From JADJMO01 sp016794445 (GTDB lineage: Bacteria; Myxococcota_A; Polyangia; Polyangiales; JADJMO01): 37,039 nt of DNA. Shown piece after piece: positions 16,934-24,608 of the stretch (positions within the stretch are counted from its first letter, which is position 1; each line of letters opens with the position of its first letter). The notes beneath the pieces were generated by a model. The model saw only the letters and a program-made list of their open reading frames with translations. It had not been told where the DNA came from and ran no database searches. A program made the position numbers and the translations under genes. Where the stretch lies: positions 1 to 37,039 of the forward strand of contig JAEUKC010000461.1 of the NCBI GenBank assembly GCA_016794445.1, in the 5' to 3' direction.

Positions 16934-18598
16934 GTGTCGCCGATCGACACGCCGTCGTCGTCGGACAGCGCGGAGATCGTCCAGCAGCGCGTCGCGCTGT
17001 TCGCCAAGGTGATGCTGGGGATCTCCGGTCTCGGGGCGGGGCTCCAGCTCGCGGGCGACCTCATCGACCGGACCCCGGAGCGCCCCCTCGGACCGCTCCT
17101 CGCGTTCGACGCGGTCGGCCTGCTCTCCCTCGTCGGCCTGTACGCCGTGTGTCGCTCGCGGCCACGCTCGCTGCGCCTGATCTACGGCCTCGAGGCGGTG
17201 GTCGTCCTAGTCAACGTCCTCATCGCGGCGCTCGGTGGGCGCTACCTCAACCTCACGCTGTATCCGCAGTTCGCGACCGCGCTCGAGGGAGCGCCGATCT
17301 CTGCCTCCGTGCACCTGCTGCTCGCGGCGACGGTGCAGCACTACACCTCCATCTCGATCACCCTGGGGACGACCCACGCGCTCGTGCTGCGTGCGGCGCT
17401 GGTCCCGAGCACGGTGCGCCACTCCCTTCTGCTCACGGTCGTGGTCGGGTGCCTGCTGTTCGCGGTCAACGGTATGGGCACGTTCCCAGGGATCGCGGAC
17501 CGGTCGCTGCGCGACGCGCTCCCCGTGCAGGGGCGCGTCCTCATCACGGGCATCCTCGTCGTCTGGTGGGTGTTCACGACCATCGTCTGCGTGGTGATCA
17601 CCCGCGTGATCCACGGCCTGCGCCACGAGGTGCGCGAGGCCCGTCGGCTCGGACAGTACGAGCTGCTCGAGAAGCTGGGCGAGGGCGGCATGGGGCAGGT
17701 GTTCCGGGCCCGCCACGCGATGATGCGCCGGCCCACCGCGGTCAAGCTGCTCGCGGCGGGCGCTGACGAGGCCTCGCTCGGACGCTTCGAGCGCGAGGTG
17801 CAGCTGACCGCGCGCCTGACCCATCCGAACACCGTCACCATCTTCGACTACGGCCGCACCCCCGACGGGGTGTTCTACTACGCGATGGAGCTCCTGGAGG
17901 GCGCCGATCTCGAGGTCATCGTGGAGACCTCGGGCCCGATGCCCGAGGGGCGGGTGCTGCGCGTGCTCTCGATGGTGGCGGGTGCCCTCGCCGAGGCCCA
18001 CGCCGTCGGCCTCATCCACCGCGACATCAAGCCCGCCAACGTGCTGCTCTGCGAGCGCGGCGGCGAGGCGGACGTGGCCAAGGTGGTCGACTTCGGCCTC
18101 GTCAAGGACCTCGAGTCCGAGGCTTCGCCCGCGCTCTCCCAGGTCGGAGCGATCACGGGGACGCCGCTCTTCATGGCGCCGGAGGCGATCCGCGCGCGAG
18201 AGAGCGTCGACGGGCGCGCGGATCTCTACTCGCTCGGCGCGGTCGGCTACTTCCTGCTGACGGGGCAGCACGTGTTCGAGGGCAGCTCGGTGATCGACGT
18301 CTGCGCCAAGCACCTGCACGCCGAGCCGGAGCCTCCGTCCGCACGACTCGGCAAGCCCGTGGAGGTCACGCTCGAGGCCACGCTGCTCGCTTGTCTCGCC
18401 AAGGATCGCGACGCGCGCCCCGCCTCGGCGACCGAGCTGCTCGAGAGGCTGCGGCAGGTCGTCGTGCCCCCCTGGACCCAGGACGACGCTCGCGCCTGGT
18501 GGCAGCGCTGGGGGCCGGTGATTCGCGACCGACGACGCGGCGAGGAAGCCCCCGCCGTCGCCGCCACGGTCGTCGCGGTCGACCTCGGAGCGCGCTGA
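16934..18598 (+). CDS. Ser/Thr protein kinase with N-terminal six-helix membrane domain
   Basis: The 554-residue protein begins at GTG 16934, six bases after metG, so co-expression is likely. Six hydrophobic helices (about 20-43, 53-73, 82-101, 122-157 partly, 162-182, 200-226) form the N-terminal half. The kinase domain follows: LGEGGMGQVF (248-257), K271, HRDIKPANV (362-370), DFG (386-388), GTPLFMAPEA. This places the kinase on the cytoplasmic face after a multi-pass sensor or anchor, the reverse of the usual PknB order. The stop TGA abuts the convergent hydrolase stop (TGATCA at 18596-18601), leaving no intergenic base. The membrane domain has no motif I recognise. Confidence 0.92.
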   Translation: MSPIDTPSSSDSAEIVQQRVALFAKVMLGISGLGAGLQLAGDLIDRTPERPLGPLLAFDAVGLLSLVGLYAVCRSRPRSLRLIYGLEAVVVLVNVLIAALGGRYLNLTLYPQFATALEGAPISASVHLLLAATVQHYTSISITLGTTHALVLRAALVPSTVRHSLLLTVVVGCLLFAVNGMGTFPGIADRSLRDALPVQGRVLITGILVVWWVFTTIVCVVITRVIHGLRHEVREARRLGQYELLEKLGEGGMGQVFRARHAMMRRPTAVKLLAAGADEASLGRFEREVQLTARLTHPNTVTIFDYGRTPDGVFYYAMELLEGADLEVIVETSGPMPEGRVLRVLSMVAGALAEAHAVGLIHRDIKPANVLLCERGGEADVAKVVDFGLVKDLESEASPALSQVGAITGTPLFMAPEAIRARESVDGRADLYSLGAVGYFLLTGQHVFEGSSVIDVCAKHLHAEPEPPSARLGKPVEVTLEATLLACLAKDRDARPASATELLERLRQVVVPPWTQDDARAWWQRWGPVIRDRRRGEEAPAVAATVVAVDLGAR

Positions 18599-20323
18599 TC
18601 AGGGCGCCATCACGTCGCCGAGCGACAGATCGACGTGCAGCTTGCGCGCGTCGCGCGGAGTGTAAGCGCGACGCAGGCCCTTCTGCGCCGCGTCGCGCAC
18701 GTTCGGGTCGGCGTGCTGGCCGAGCACGGCGCGATAGTCCCGGCTCGCCGCCGCGCGGTCGCCCGCGACGTCGTGCGCGCGGGCGCGGAACAGGTGGAAC
18801 GATGCCAGCCGCTGCTCGTCGGGGTGGCCGAGCGCGATCGCGGCGTCGAGCCGACGCATCGCCTCCTTGGTGTCGCACTCCTTGAGCGCGAAGAGGCCCG
18901 CGACCGCGTGGTAGGTGGGCTGCTCCGGCGCGAGCGTGCACGCCATGGCGAGCGCGCGGCGCGTGTCGGGCACCGACTCGTGGTCGACGTAGGCCACGTA
19001 CGCCTTGCGCCAGTGCTCGAAGGCATCGCGTGCCTTGGGGTCGACGCATTCGCCGGGGGTGAGGGGAGCGACGCCCGGCGCGACGTCGCCGGTGTGCAGG
19101 GAGAACGGCACGAAGGTGCCGTGGCTGGTCGGGGCCTCACCGGTGCCGACCCAGAGGATGCCGTCCTCGGGGCGGAACACGACCGAGCCCACGGTGAGCG
19201 TCATGGCGATCGAGTCGCGGAGGCGGCAGCGCGGGTCGCCCACGTCGGCGAGGATGCCGGCCATGCCGTCGGCGTCGAGCGCGCCGTGGCGCTGGCTCAG
19301 GATCTCGTTCGCGCGCGCGTAGCGGCCGTGGTTGTGGCGCCAGTAGGTGGGGAACAGATCGCGCTCCGTCGCCCCGAGCTCGGGGTCGAGGTAGATGTTG
19401 GCGTAGCCGAAGGTGCTGGCGCCGGTCGCGGCGGAGAAGCGGCGCGCGACGTGGCGTTGCGGGTCCTCCTCCCAGCAGAGCACCTCCTTGGCGTGGCCGT
19501 CGGCGACGAGGTAGGTCCAGCAGCCGATGGGGCGGTGGCGCGCGAGGATGGCCTCGGCGTCGGCGAGGTTCCTCGCCTCGCGCATGACGATGTCGCCGAC
19601 GGTGGCGATGGGCGTGCCGCCGAGCGCGGCGCGGTCGGTGAACATGTGCTGGTGCACCGTGAGCGTGAGGCCCGCCTCGTTCATCGCCGTGAACCCGCCG
19701 AGGACGACGCCGGCCGCGGTGCACGAGACGTAGCGCTGGCCGTCCAGAGGGCGGTGGAACGCGACGGTGCTCGTGCTCGGCCAGCAGCTCACGCCGTGGT
19801 AGTCGAGGTTGCGCGCGTGGTAGAGCTTGCCGTCGGTGGTGGCGGCGCCCCACGCGAGGGCGCTCGTGCACCCGAGCCCGAGCGAGAGCCGGTGGCGCAC
19901 CGCGGGCGGCACGCCCTTGACCCCGATGAGCTTCCCGGCGAGCCACACGAGCTGATCGGGCATCGTGCAGCCCTCGAGCACCTCGGCGAACGGGAGCCCG
20001 GCGCCGTCGGCCATGCCGCGGATCGTCTCGAGGGCGAAGTCGGGCATCTGCTGCGCGACGCGCCGACCGACGGTCTCCTGCATGGCGCGGCGGGCGACCC
20101 GGCCGAGCACCCCCGGCGCGGCCCCCCGCATGATCTTCTCGACGAAGGTGCGGTAGTACGGGATCGGCCCGCGGCGGATCTCGTCGGCGAGGAGGCTGCC
20201 GTGTTGGCGGCCCATCTCGTAGTAGGTGCCGCTCACCGAGAGCACGTTGAGGCCGTGCGTGCGGCGGAGGGTGCCCTTGTCGGCGTTGCGGGCACTGGAT
20301 TCGGTGGCGGAAATGGGGTTCAT
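18599..20323 (-). CDS. C45-type Ntn hydrolase/acyltransferase with C-terminal helical repeats
   Basis: The 574-residue protein fits the C45 family (autoproteolytic acyltransferase/hydrolase, relatives of acyl-CoA:6-APA acyltransferase). The likely nucleophile is Cys152 in LGCTSALAWG, followed by DGKLYHARNLDYHG (RNLDY 171-175), the block seen in related Ntn amidases. The N-terminal segment carries GTYYEMGRQHG, typical of the family's pro-region. Residues about 430-560 form TPR-like helices (DAFEHWRKAYVAYV, GLFALKECDTKEAMRRLDAAIAL, ASRDYRAVLGQ), an addition to the usual length. ATG 20323 is preceded by AAGGAG and overlaps the GntR stop by four bases. No signal peptide is visible, so it is probably cytoplasmic. 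The natural substrate, an amide or thioester, is unknown. Confidence 0.82.
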   Translation of the reverse strand: MNPISATESSARNADKGTLRRTHGLNVLSVSGTYYEMGRQHGSLLADEIRRGPIPYYRTFVEKIMRGAAPGVLGRVARRAMQETVGRRVAQQMPDFALETIRGMADGAGLPFAEVLEGCTMPDQLVWLAGKLIGVKGVPPAVRHRLSLGLGCTSALAWGAATTDGKLYHARNLDYHGVSCWPSTSTVAFHRPLDGQRYVSCTAAGVVLGGFTAMNEAGLTLTVHQHMFTDRAALGGTPIATVGDIVMREARNLADAEAILARHRPIGCWTYLVADGHAKEVLCWEEDPQRHVARRFSAATGASTFGYANIYLDPELGATERDLFPTYWRHNHGRYARANEILSQRHGALDADGMAGILADVGDPRCRLRDSIAMTLTVGSVVFRPEDGILWVGTGEAPTSHGTFVPFSLHTGDVAPGVAPLTPGECVDPKARDAFEHWRKAYVAYVDHESVPDTRRALAMACTLAPEQPTYHAVAGLFALKECDTKEAMRRLDAAIALGHPDEQRLASFHLFRARAHDVAGDRAAASRDYRAVLGQHADPNVRDAAQKGLRRAYTPRDARKLHVDLSLGDVMAP

Positions 20324-21072
20324 CGCAGCTCCTTCTTGACCCGAGCGAGGGGTTCTCCGTTGGCGAGGGCGGCGGCCGCGAGGATGCGCGGCGTGGCCCA
20401 CGAGTGGAACGTCTGGACGAGCGCGCGCGCCTGCTCGACGTCGCGCGCGTGGAAGCGATCGAGGAGCATGGTGAGCCCCTCGAGGTGGGGACCGGCGCTC
20501 GCGCGCGCGACCCCGAACACGTGCGGGAGATCCGCGACGACGGCGCGGTTCCAGTGCGAGAGCATCACGGCCACGGGATTGTGGGTGGCCTTCGCGAGCA
20601 GCAGCCCGAGCTCGAAGGTGGCCTCGGTGTAGGCGGCGTCGTCGCCGACCAGCGCGCGCATGCGGGCGATCTGGGCCTCTATGGCCTCGAGGTCGGCCTT
20701 CTTGCGGCGCTCGGCGACCCAGCCGCAGATGAGGACGTCGAGCGCGGCGCGCACCTCGAGGAGGCTCTCGAGGAAGGCGAGGTCGACCGCGCCGACGTTG
20801 CTGCGGAGCTTGGCGCGCAGGACGTCGGGGCTGAGCGACGCGTTGGGGTCGAGGACCACCGTGCCGCGGCGCCGCACCGGCTGGACGAGCTTGTGGACCT
20901 CGAGGAGCTTGATGGCCTCGCGGACGACGCTGCGGTTCACCTCGTAGCGGGTGGCGAGCTCGTCTTCCTTCGGGAGGATGGCGCCGACGGCGAGGACGCC
21001 GTGGGAGATCTGGTCGAGCAGATCGCGGGCGACGACGTCGGCCTTGCGCGGGTCGGGGATGGGCTTCGCCAC
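20320..21072 (-). CDS. GntR-family regulator, FadR-like
   Basis: The 250-residue regulator has an N-terminal winged helix (LPKEDELATRYEVNRSVVREAIKLLEV, about 33-59, wing VRRRGTVVLDP). An all-helical FCD-like ligand domain (about 95-235: FLESLLEVRAALDVLICGWVAERR, ATFELGLLLAKATHNPVAVML) follows. FCD domains bind small carboxylates and acyl-type effectors. It starts with GTG at 21072 and its stop overlaps the C45 hydrolase start, so it most likely controls its own two-gene operon in response to a substrate or product of that enzyme. A good promoter lies immediately upstream. Confidence 0.93.
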   Translation of the reverse strand: MAKPIPDPRKADVVARDLLDQISHGVLAVGAILPKEDELATRYEVNRSVVREAIKLLEVHKLVQPVRRRGTVVLDPNASLSPDVLRAKLRSNVGAVDLAFLESLLEVRAALDVLICGWVAERRKKADLEAIEAQIARMRALVGDDAAYTEATFELGLLLAKATHNPVAVMLSHWNRAVVADLPHVFGVARASAGPHLEGLTMLLDRFHARDVEQARALVQTFHSWATPRILAAAALANGEPLARVKKELR

Positions 21073-21085
21073 CGGGGTGTCCCGG

Positions 21086-21113
21086 AGAATAAGTCGGATG
21101 TATCGGCTGTCAA
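21086..21113 (-). promoter_or_regulatory. Sigma70-type promoter of the GntR/hydrolase operon with possible operator
   Basis: On the minus strand a perfect TTGACA (21113-21108) and TATTCT (21091-21086) are separated by 16 bp, just before the GTG at 21072. The spacer contains the short inverted motif GATacATC, a reasonable position for autoregulation by the GntR protein. It is the best consensus promoter in the window. Confidence 0.6.
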
Positions 21114-21118
21114 CCCAT

Positions 21119-21796
21119 CTATCGAATCCAGGCGTAAGCCTCCGCGAGGACGCGCTTCCCCTCGCTGCGGACCGGCTCCCCGTGGGCGATCGCGAGGCGG
21201 ACCGGGTCCCAGGCGAGCATGCGATCGAGCTGCGCGCGGGCCGTGGGGCGGTCGCGCATCATGAGCGGCTCGAGCCAGGTGACGCCCGGGGTGGTGTTGC
21301 CGAGCAGGCGGGCCACCACGCGCGTGAGACGAGAGGGGTGGGTCGAGAAGTTGAAGATGGCGTCGGCGCAGACCAGCGTGCGGCTCTTGCCGTGGAACAG
21401 CACGATCTCGCTCTCCATGGTCCGGGCCGAGAAGTGCACCTGCTCGAGGTCGTGCCGCCACTCGGGCTCCGGGGCGTCGCCGAGGGCGCGGTGGAAGTGC
21501 ACGTCGGGGCGCTTGCGGACGAGCCCTGGGCAACACGTCAACAGGGCCTTCGGATAGGCGGCGGCCCACTGCGGCACCGAGAGGTGGTGGAACAGGCTCG
21601 GTGCGAGGATCACCCGGACCTCGCCGAGGGCGCGGAGATCGGAGGAGAGCGCGTCGTCGAGCGGCACCGGCGAGTGGACGAACAGGTCGCCGCTCGCGAG
21701 CCGCACGACGGTCATGCGCGTGCCGCACTCGACGCCGAGGAAGCGCTGGGGACGCGTGACCGTCCACACGTCCTCGGCGAAGACCTCGAGGCTCAC
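21119..21796 (-). CDS. DUF4336 family protein
   Basis: The 225-residue product begins at GTG 21796, overlapping the transaldolase stop (GTGA). It reads SLEVFAEDVWTVTRPQRFLGVECGTRMTVVRLASGDLFVHSPVPL, then LGEVRVILAPSLFHHLSVPQWAAAYPKA, ESEIVLFHGKSRTLVCADAIFNF and LAIAHGEPV. This pattern matches DUF4336, whose fold resembles metallo-beta-lactamases but lacks the classical HxHxDH motif; here only FHHL stands in its place. Function is unknown. The stop lies five bases before the GntR promoter. Coupling to transaldolase suggests co-expression but does not define a role. Confidence 0.75.
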   Translation of the reverse strand: MSLEVFAEDVWTVTRPQRFLGVECGTRMTVVRLASGDLFVHSPVPLDDALSSDLRALGEVRVILAPSLFHHLSVPQWAAAYPKALLTCCPGLVRKRPDVHFHRALGDAPEPEWRHDLEQVHFSARTMESEIVLFHGKSRTLVCADAIFNFSTHPSRLTRVVARLLGNTTPGVTWLEPLMMRDRPTARAQLDRMLAWDPVRLAIAHGEPVRSEGKRVLAEAYAWIR

Positions 21797-22785
21797 CGCG
21801 CCTTGCGGATCGCGTCGAGCCGCTCGCCGAGCAAGGTCTCGAGCGCGACGAGCGCCTTCGAGAAGCCCTGGATGCCCTCTTCGAGCTTGTCCTTGGCCAT
21901 CGGATCGGCGTCGTGCATCTTGCGGAAGGTGGCCTCGTCCATGGCGATGCGCGGGATGTCCTTGCCGGCGACCGCGGCGGGGTCGAGCTTGCGCGGCAGC
22001 GTGCCCTCGGCCTTGTCGAGCTCGGCGAGCAGCGCGGGCGCGATGGTGAGGAGATCGCACCCCGCGAGCTCGGTGATCTCGCCGGCGTTGCGGAAGCTCG
22101 CGCCCATGACCTCGGTCTGGTGGCCGTGCTTCTTGAAGTACTCGTAGATGCGGGTGACAGAGATCACGCCCGGGTCCTCGTGGGGCTCGTACGAGGCGCG
22201 CCCGGTCGACTTCTTGTACCAGTCGAGGATGCGGCCCACGAACGGGCTGATGAGCGTGATGCCCGCCTCCGCGCACGCGATGGCCTGGTGGAGGCCGAAG
22301 AGCAGCGTGAGGTTGCAGTGGATGCCCTCCTTCTCGAGGATCTCGCCGGCCTTGATGCCCTCCCAGGTGGAGGCGATCTTGATGAGGACGCGGTCGCGAC
22401 CGATGCCGGCGGCCGCGTACTGCGCGATGAGGGCGCGGGCCTTGTCGACGGTGGCCTGGGTGTCGAAGGAGAGGCGCGCGTCCACCTCGGTCGAGACGCG
22501 CTTCGGGACGATCTTCAGGATGCGCACGCCGAACTCCACGGCGAGGCGATCGACGGCCTGCTTCACCACGGCCTCGCGCGAGGCGCTCGCGCCCCCGGCC
22601 TGCTGCTCGGACCACCGCAGGGCCTCGTCGACCACCTCGGCGTACTCGGGCATCTGCGCGGCCGCGGTGATGAGCGACGGGTTGGTGGTCGCGTCGCGCG
22701 GCGTGAACTTCTCGATCGACTTGATGTCGCCGGTGTCGGCGACGACGACCGTCATCTTCTTCAGCTGCTCGAGCAGGCTCGCCAT
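21793..22785 (-). CDS. tal: Transaldolase (class I, TalB-type)
   Basis: The 330-residue enzyme of the non-oxidative pentose phosphate pathway moves a dihydroxyacetone unit between sugar phosphates. Visible are ADTGD (D17), DATTNPSLI (31-39), the Schiff-base lysine in LIKIASTWEGIKA (K136), and NLTLLFGLHQAIACAEAG. Its length suits the long TalB type. ATG 22785 is preceded by AGGAGA. It overlaps the DUF4336 gene by four bases and follows the clan CD-like gene by 39 bp, so all three may be one transcript. Confidence 0.96.
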   Translation of the reverse strand: MASLLEQLKKMTVVVADTGDIKSIEKFTPRDATTNPSLITAAAQMPEYAEVVDEALRWSEQQAGGASASREAVVKQAVDRLAVEFGVRILKIVPKRVSTEVDARLSFDTQATVDKARALIAQYAAAGIGRDRVLIKIASTWEGIKAGEILEKEGIHCNLTLLFGLHQAIACAEAGITLISPFVGRILDWYKKSTGRASYEPHEDPGVISVTRIYEYFKKHGHQTEVMGASFRNAGEITELAGCDLLTIAPALLAELDKAEGTLPRKLDPAAVAGKDIPRIAMDEATFRKMHDADPMAKDKLEEGIQGFSKALVALETLLGERLDAIRKAR

Positions 22786-22824
22786 GGGTGTTCTCCTGGA
22801 TGCGGACCTTACCAGAGTCGGCGT

Positions 22825-23490
22825 TCAGAAGCCGGGGGGCAGATCGAGGCGGAGGCAGCCGATCGTACGTGGCTCGCGGGGGCCGGAGTCCCTGGCACGG
22901 ACGGGCTCGCCACCCTCGAGCTCGACGCCCTCCTCGAGCGGCCAGTCGGGGTAGGCGCCGGCCGCGAGCGAGTGGGTGCCGCTCTGGAGCGCACCGATGA
23001 CGTAGGTGTGACCGACGACGCGCGCGTTCAGGCGTCGCGCCAGGGCGGGCGCGAAGGCGCGACCGGCGCGCCCCCCGAACGCCGAGCAGCAGCGGAGCCA
23101 CACCTGCGCGTCGTCGGCCAGCAGATCGCGCAGGAGATCCAGCGGGCCCGCGAGCGCGGAGCCTTCGGCGAGCGCCGCGCGATCGAGGCGCGTCGGGCCG
23201 AGGTCCATGAAACCCCACCCGCCGTGGCCCCACACCTGCAGCTCGGTCAGCGGGGTCTGCGCCGCGCTCGTGCAGGCGACGGCGAACTGGATCGCCTCTT
23301 GCCACGAGGCGACGCCGCGGCTCATGAGGTCGGTGCCCTCGAGGCGGCGTGCGATGGCGTGGATGCGCGCGCCGAACCACCAGGCAGGGGAGAGGCCCAG
23401 GCGAACCCGCGCGGTCCCGCCGCTGCCGTCGTGGCCGGGGCGGAAGCGTCCGAGGTCGGTCCTGTCCCACACGACGACGCGGAGGCTCAC
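22825..23490 (-). CDS. Unknown protein with possible clan CD (caspase/CHAT/DUF4347-like) features
   Basis: The 221-residue protein starts with GTG at 23490. Two blocks stand out: LQVWGHGGWGFMDLG (85-98; candidate catalytic His89 after a strand) and AQVWLRCCSAFGGRAG (128-143; Cys134/135 after a strand). The spacing and strand-His-Gly / strand-Cys-Ser-x-x-Gly pattern recall clan CD cysteine peptidases and DUF4347. The following ARRLNARVVGHTYVIGALQSG is also consistent. There is no signal peptide or membrane helix. It is encoded upstream of transaldolase in the same direction. Family assignment is from pattern only and could be wrong; a non-peptidase binding protein is possible. Confidence 0.5.
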   Translation of the reverse strand: MSLRVVVWDRTDLGRFRPGHDGSGGTARVRLGLSPAWWFGARIHAIARRLEGTDLMSRGVASWQEAIQFAVACTSAAQTPLTELQVWGHGGWGFMDLGPTRLDRAALAEGSALAGPLDLLRDLLADDAQVWLRCCSAFGGRAGRAFAPALARRLNARVVGHTYVIGALQSGTHSLAAGAYPDWPLEEGVELEGGEPVRARDSGPREPRTIGCLRLDLPPGF

Positions 23491-23540
23491 GCCGCGAGGA
23501 TACTCGTTAACGGTTCCGTCGCGCCTTCGTCCCTACCCCC

Positions 23541-23813
23541 ATGACCGCTCGAAAGCTCCTCACCCTCGCTGGTTCCGTCGGCCTCACGCTCGCCGCCCGC
23601 GGCGCCCTGTCGCCCGTCGCCGCGTGCACGCCGCCCACGATCGGCAACGATCCTGCGACCGTCGTGTCCCCGTCGTCGCCTTCCGTCGCGTCCGTGCCCA
23701 CCTACGAGCCGCTGCTCGACAGCGCTGGGCGCCCCGCACCGGGCAACGTGGTCGGCAAGGGAGGACCTTCGCCGCAGCCGCAGCCGTCCGACGCGGGGGC
23801 GGACGCCAAGTGA
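23541..23813 (+). CDS. Small Pro/Ser-rich lipoprotein
   Basis: The 90-residue product opens with a signal peptide ending in a lipobox-like PVAAC (Cys29). About 60 mostly disordered Pro/Ser/Gly/Asp residues follow (VVSPSSPSVASVPTYEPL, PSPQPQPSDAGADAK). Its stop overlaps the GTG start of the ferritin-like gene (GTGA), which strongly supports it being translated. Function is unknown; it may be a short surface anchor or a partner of the downstream protein. Confidence 0.7.
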   Translation: MTARKLLTLAGSVGLTLAARGALSPVAACTPPTIGNDPATVVSPSSPSVASVPTYEPLLDSAGRPAPGNVVGKGGPSPQPQPSDAGADAK

Positions 23814-24604
23814 AGGCGCAACCCGGCCAGTTCGAGCTCGAGTGGCTCGGCGGACCTGCGGCCTCGCGGTTGCGTCGGCGTCGTCCCGGCGTCGAGCGCC
23901 TGCCCTGGGGCACGCTCGATCTGCGCGGCTTCACGCCCGAGGCGCTGCTCGAGGCGCGGCGCGTGTGGACCAACGGGGCGTTCACCGAGTACGCGAGCGC
24001 CGCGGGGTTCACCGCGCTCGCGACGGCGATGCTCGAGTCAGGGGCGCCGATCGATCTGGTGGCGGCCGCGGCCGACTGCGCCGTCGACGAGATGCTGCAC
24101 GCCGAGCTCGCGGCGCGCCTCGTGATGGAGCTGGGCGGCGCGGCCCCGTTCCTCGTGGATCTCGAGAAGGTCTCGCCGGTGACGAGCGAGGGGGCGCGCC
24201 CGTTGCTGCGCGCGGCGGAGCTCGCGCTGAAGATCTCGTGTGTCGGCGAGAGCCTCAGCGTGCCCGCCTTGACGACCTCGCTGCGCGGGGCGGATCAGCC
24301 GCTCCCGCGCGCGGTGTTGCGTCGGCTCCTGCGCGACGAGGGCCCCCACGCGCGGATCGGCGACTGGTTCTTCGCCTGGGCCGCGGAGAAGATCGGGGCC
24401 GCCGACCGCGTGCACCTCGGCGCCGTGGCGCGCGCGGCGATCGAGGTCTACGTGCCGAGGGCGCGCGCCTCGTGCGACTGTCGACCCCCCGCGGCGCTCG
24501 GCGGCGTGTTGCCGGCCGACCAGCGCGCGCTGCTCGCCGAGGCGGTGCGGACCAAGGTGATCCCCGGGCTCGCCCGGCACGGGATCGACGCGAGCGTGCA
24601 GTGA
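23810..24604 (+). CDS. Ferritin-like di-iron domain protein
   Basis: The 264-residue product starts at GTG 23810 inside the preceding stop codon. A four-helix ferritin-like metal site is readable as E60 (FTEYASAAGFTAL), ExxH 94-97 (DEMLHAEL), E147 (CVGESLSV) and ExxH 177-180 (DEGPHARIGDWFF). The last 60 residues include a Cys pair in RASCDCRPPAALGG. Ferritin-like di-iron proteins handle iron storage, peroxide or oxidation chemistry; this subfamily is not one I can name. No signal peptide is present, so protein and lipoprotein partner would sit in different compartments unless exported otherwise. The stop is four bases from the convergent metalloprotease stop. Confidence 0.83.
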   Translation: MKAQPGQFELEWLGGPAASRLRRRRPGVERLPWGTLDLRGFTPEALLEARRVWTNGAFTEYASAAGFTALATAMLESGAPIDLVAAAADCAVDEMLHAELAARLVMELGGAAPFLVDLEKVSPVTSEGARPLLRAAELALKISCVGESLSVPALTTSLRGADQPLPRAVLRRLLRDEGPHARIGDWFFAWAAEKIGAADRVHLGAVARAAIEVYVPRARASCDCRPPAALGGVLPADQRALLAEAVRTKVIPGLARHGIDASVQ

Positions 24605-24608
24605 CCGT

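Noticed and set aside
14722..17766. A 1014-codon open frame on the plus strand over metG
   Set aside because: Its product is Arg/Ala/Gly low-complexity and out of frame with methionyl-tRNA synthetase and the following kinase.
18596..18601. TGATCA palindrome at the junction of two convergent genes
   Set aside because: It is simply two abutting stop codons on opposite strands.
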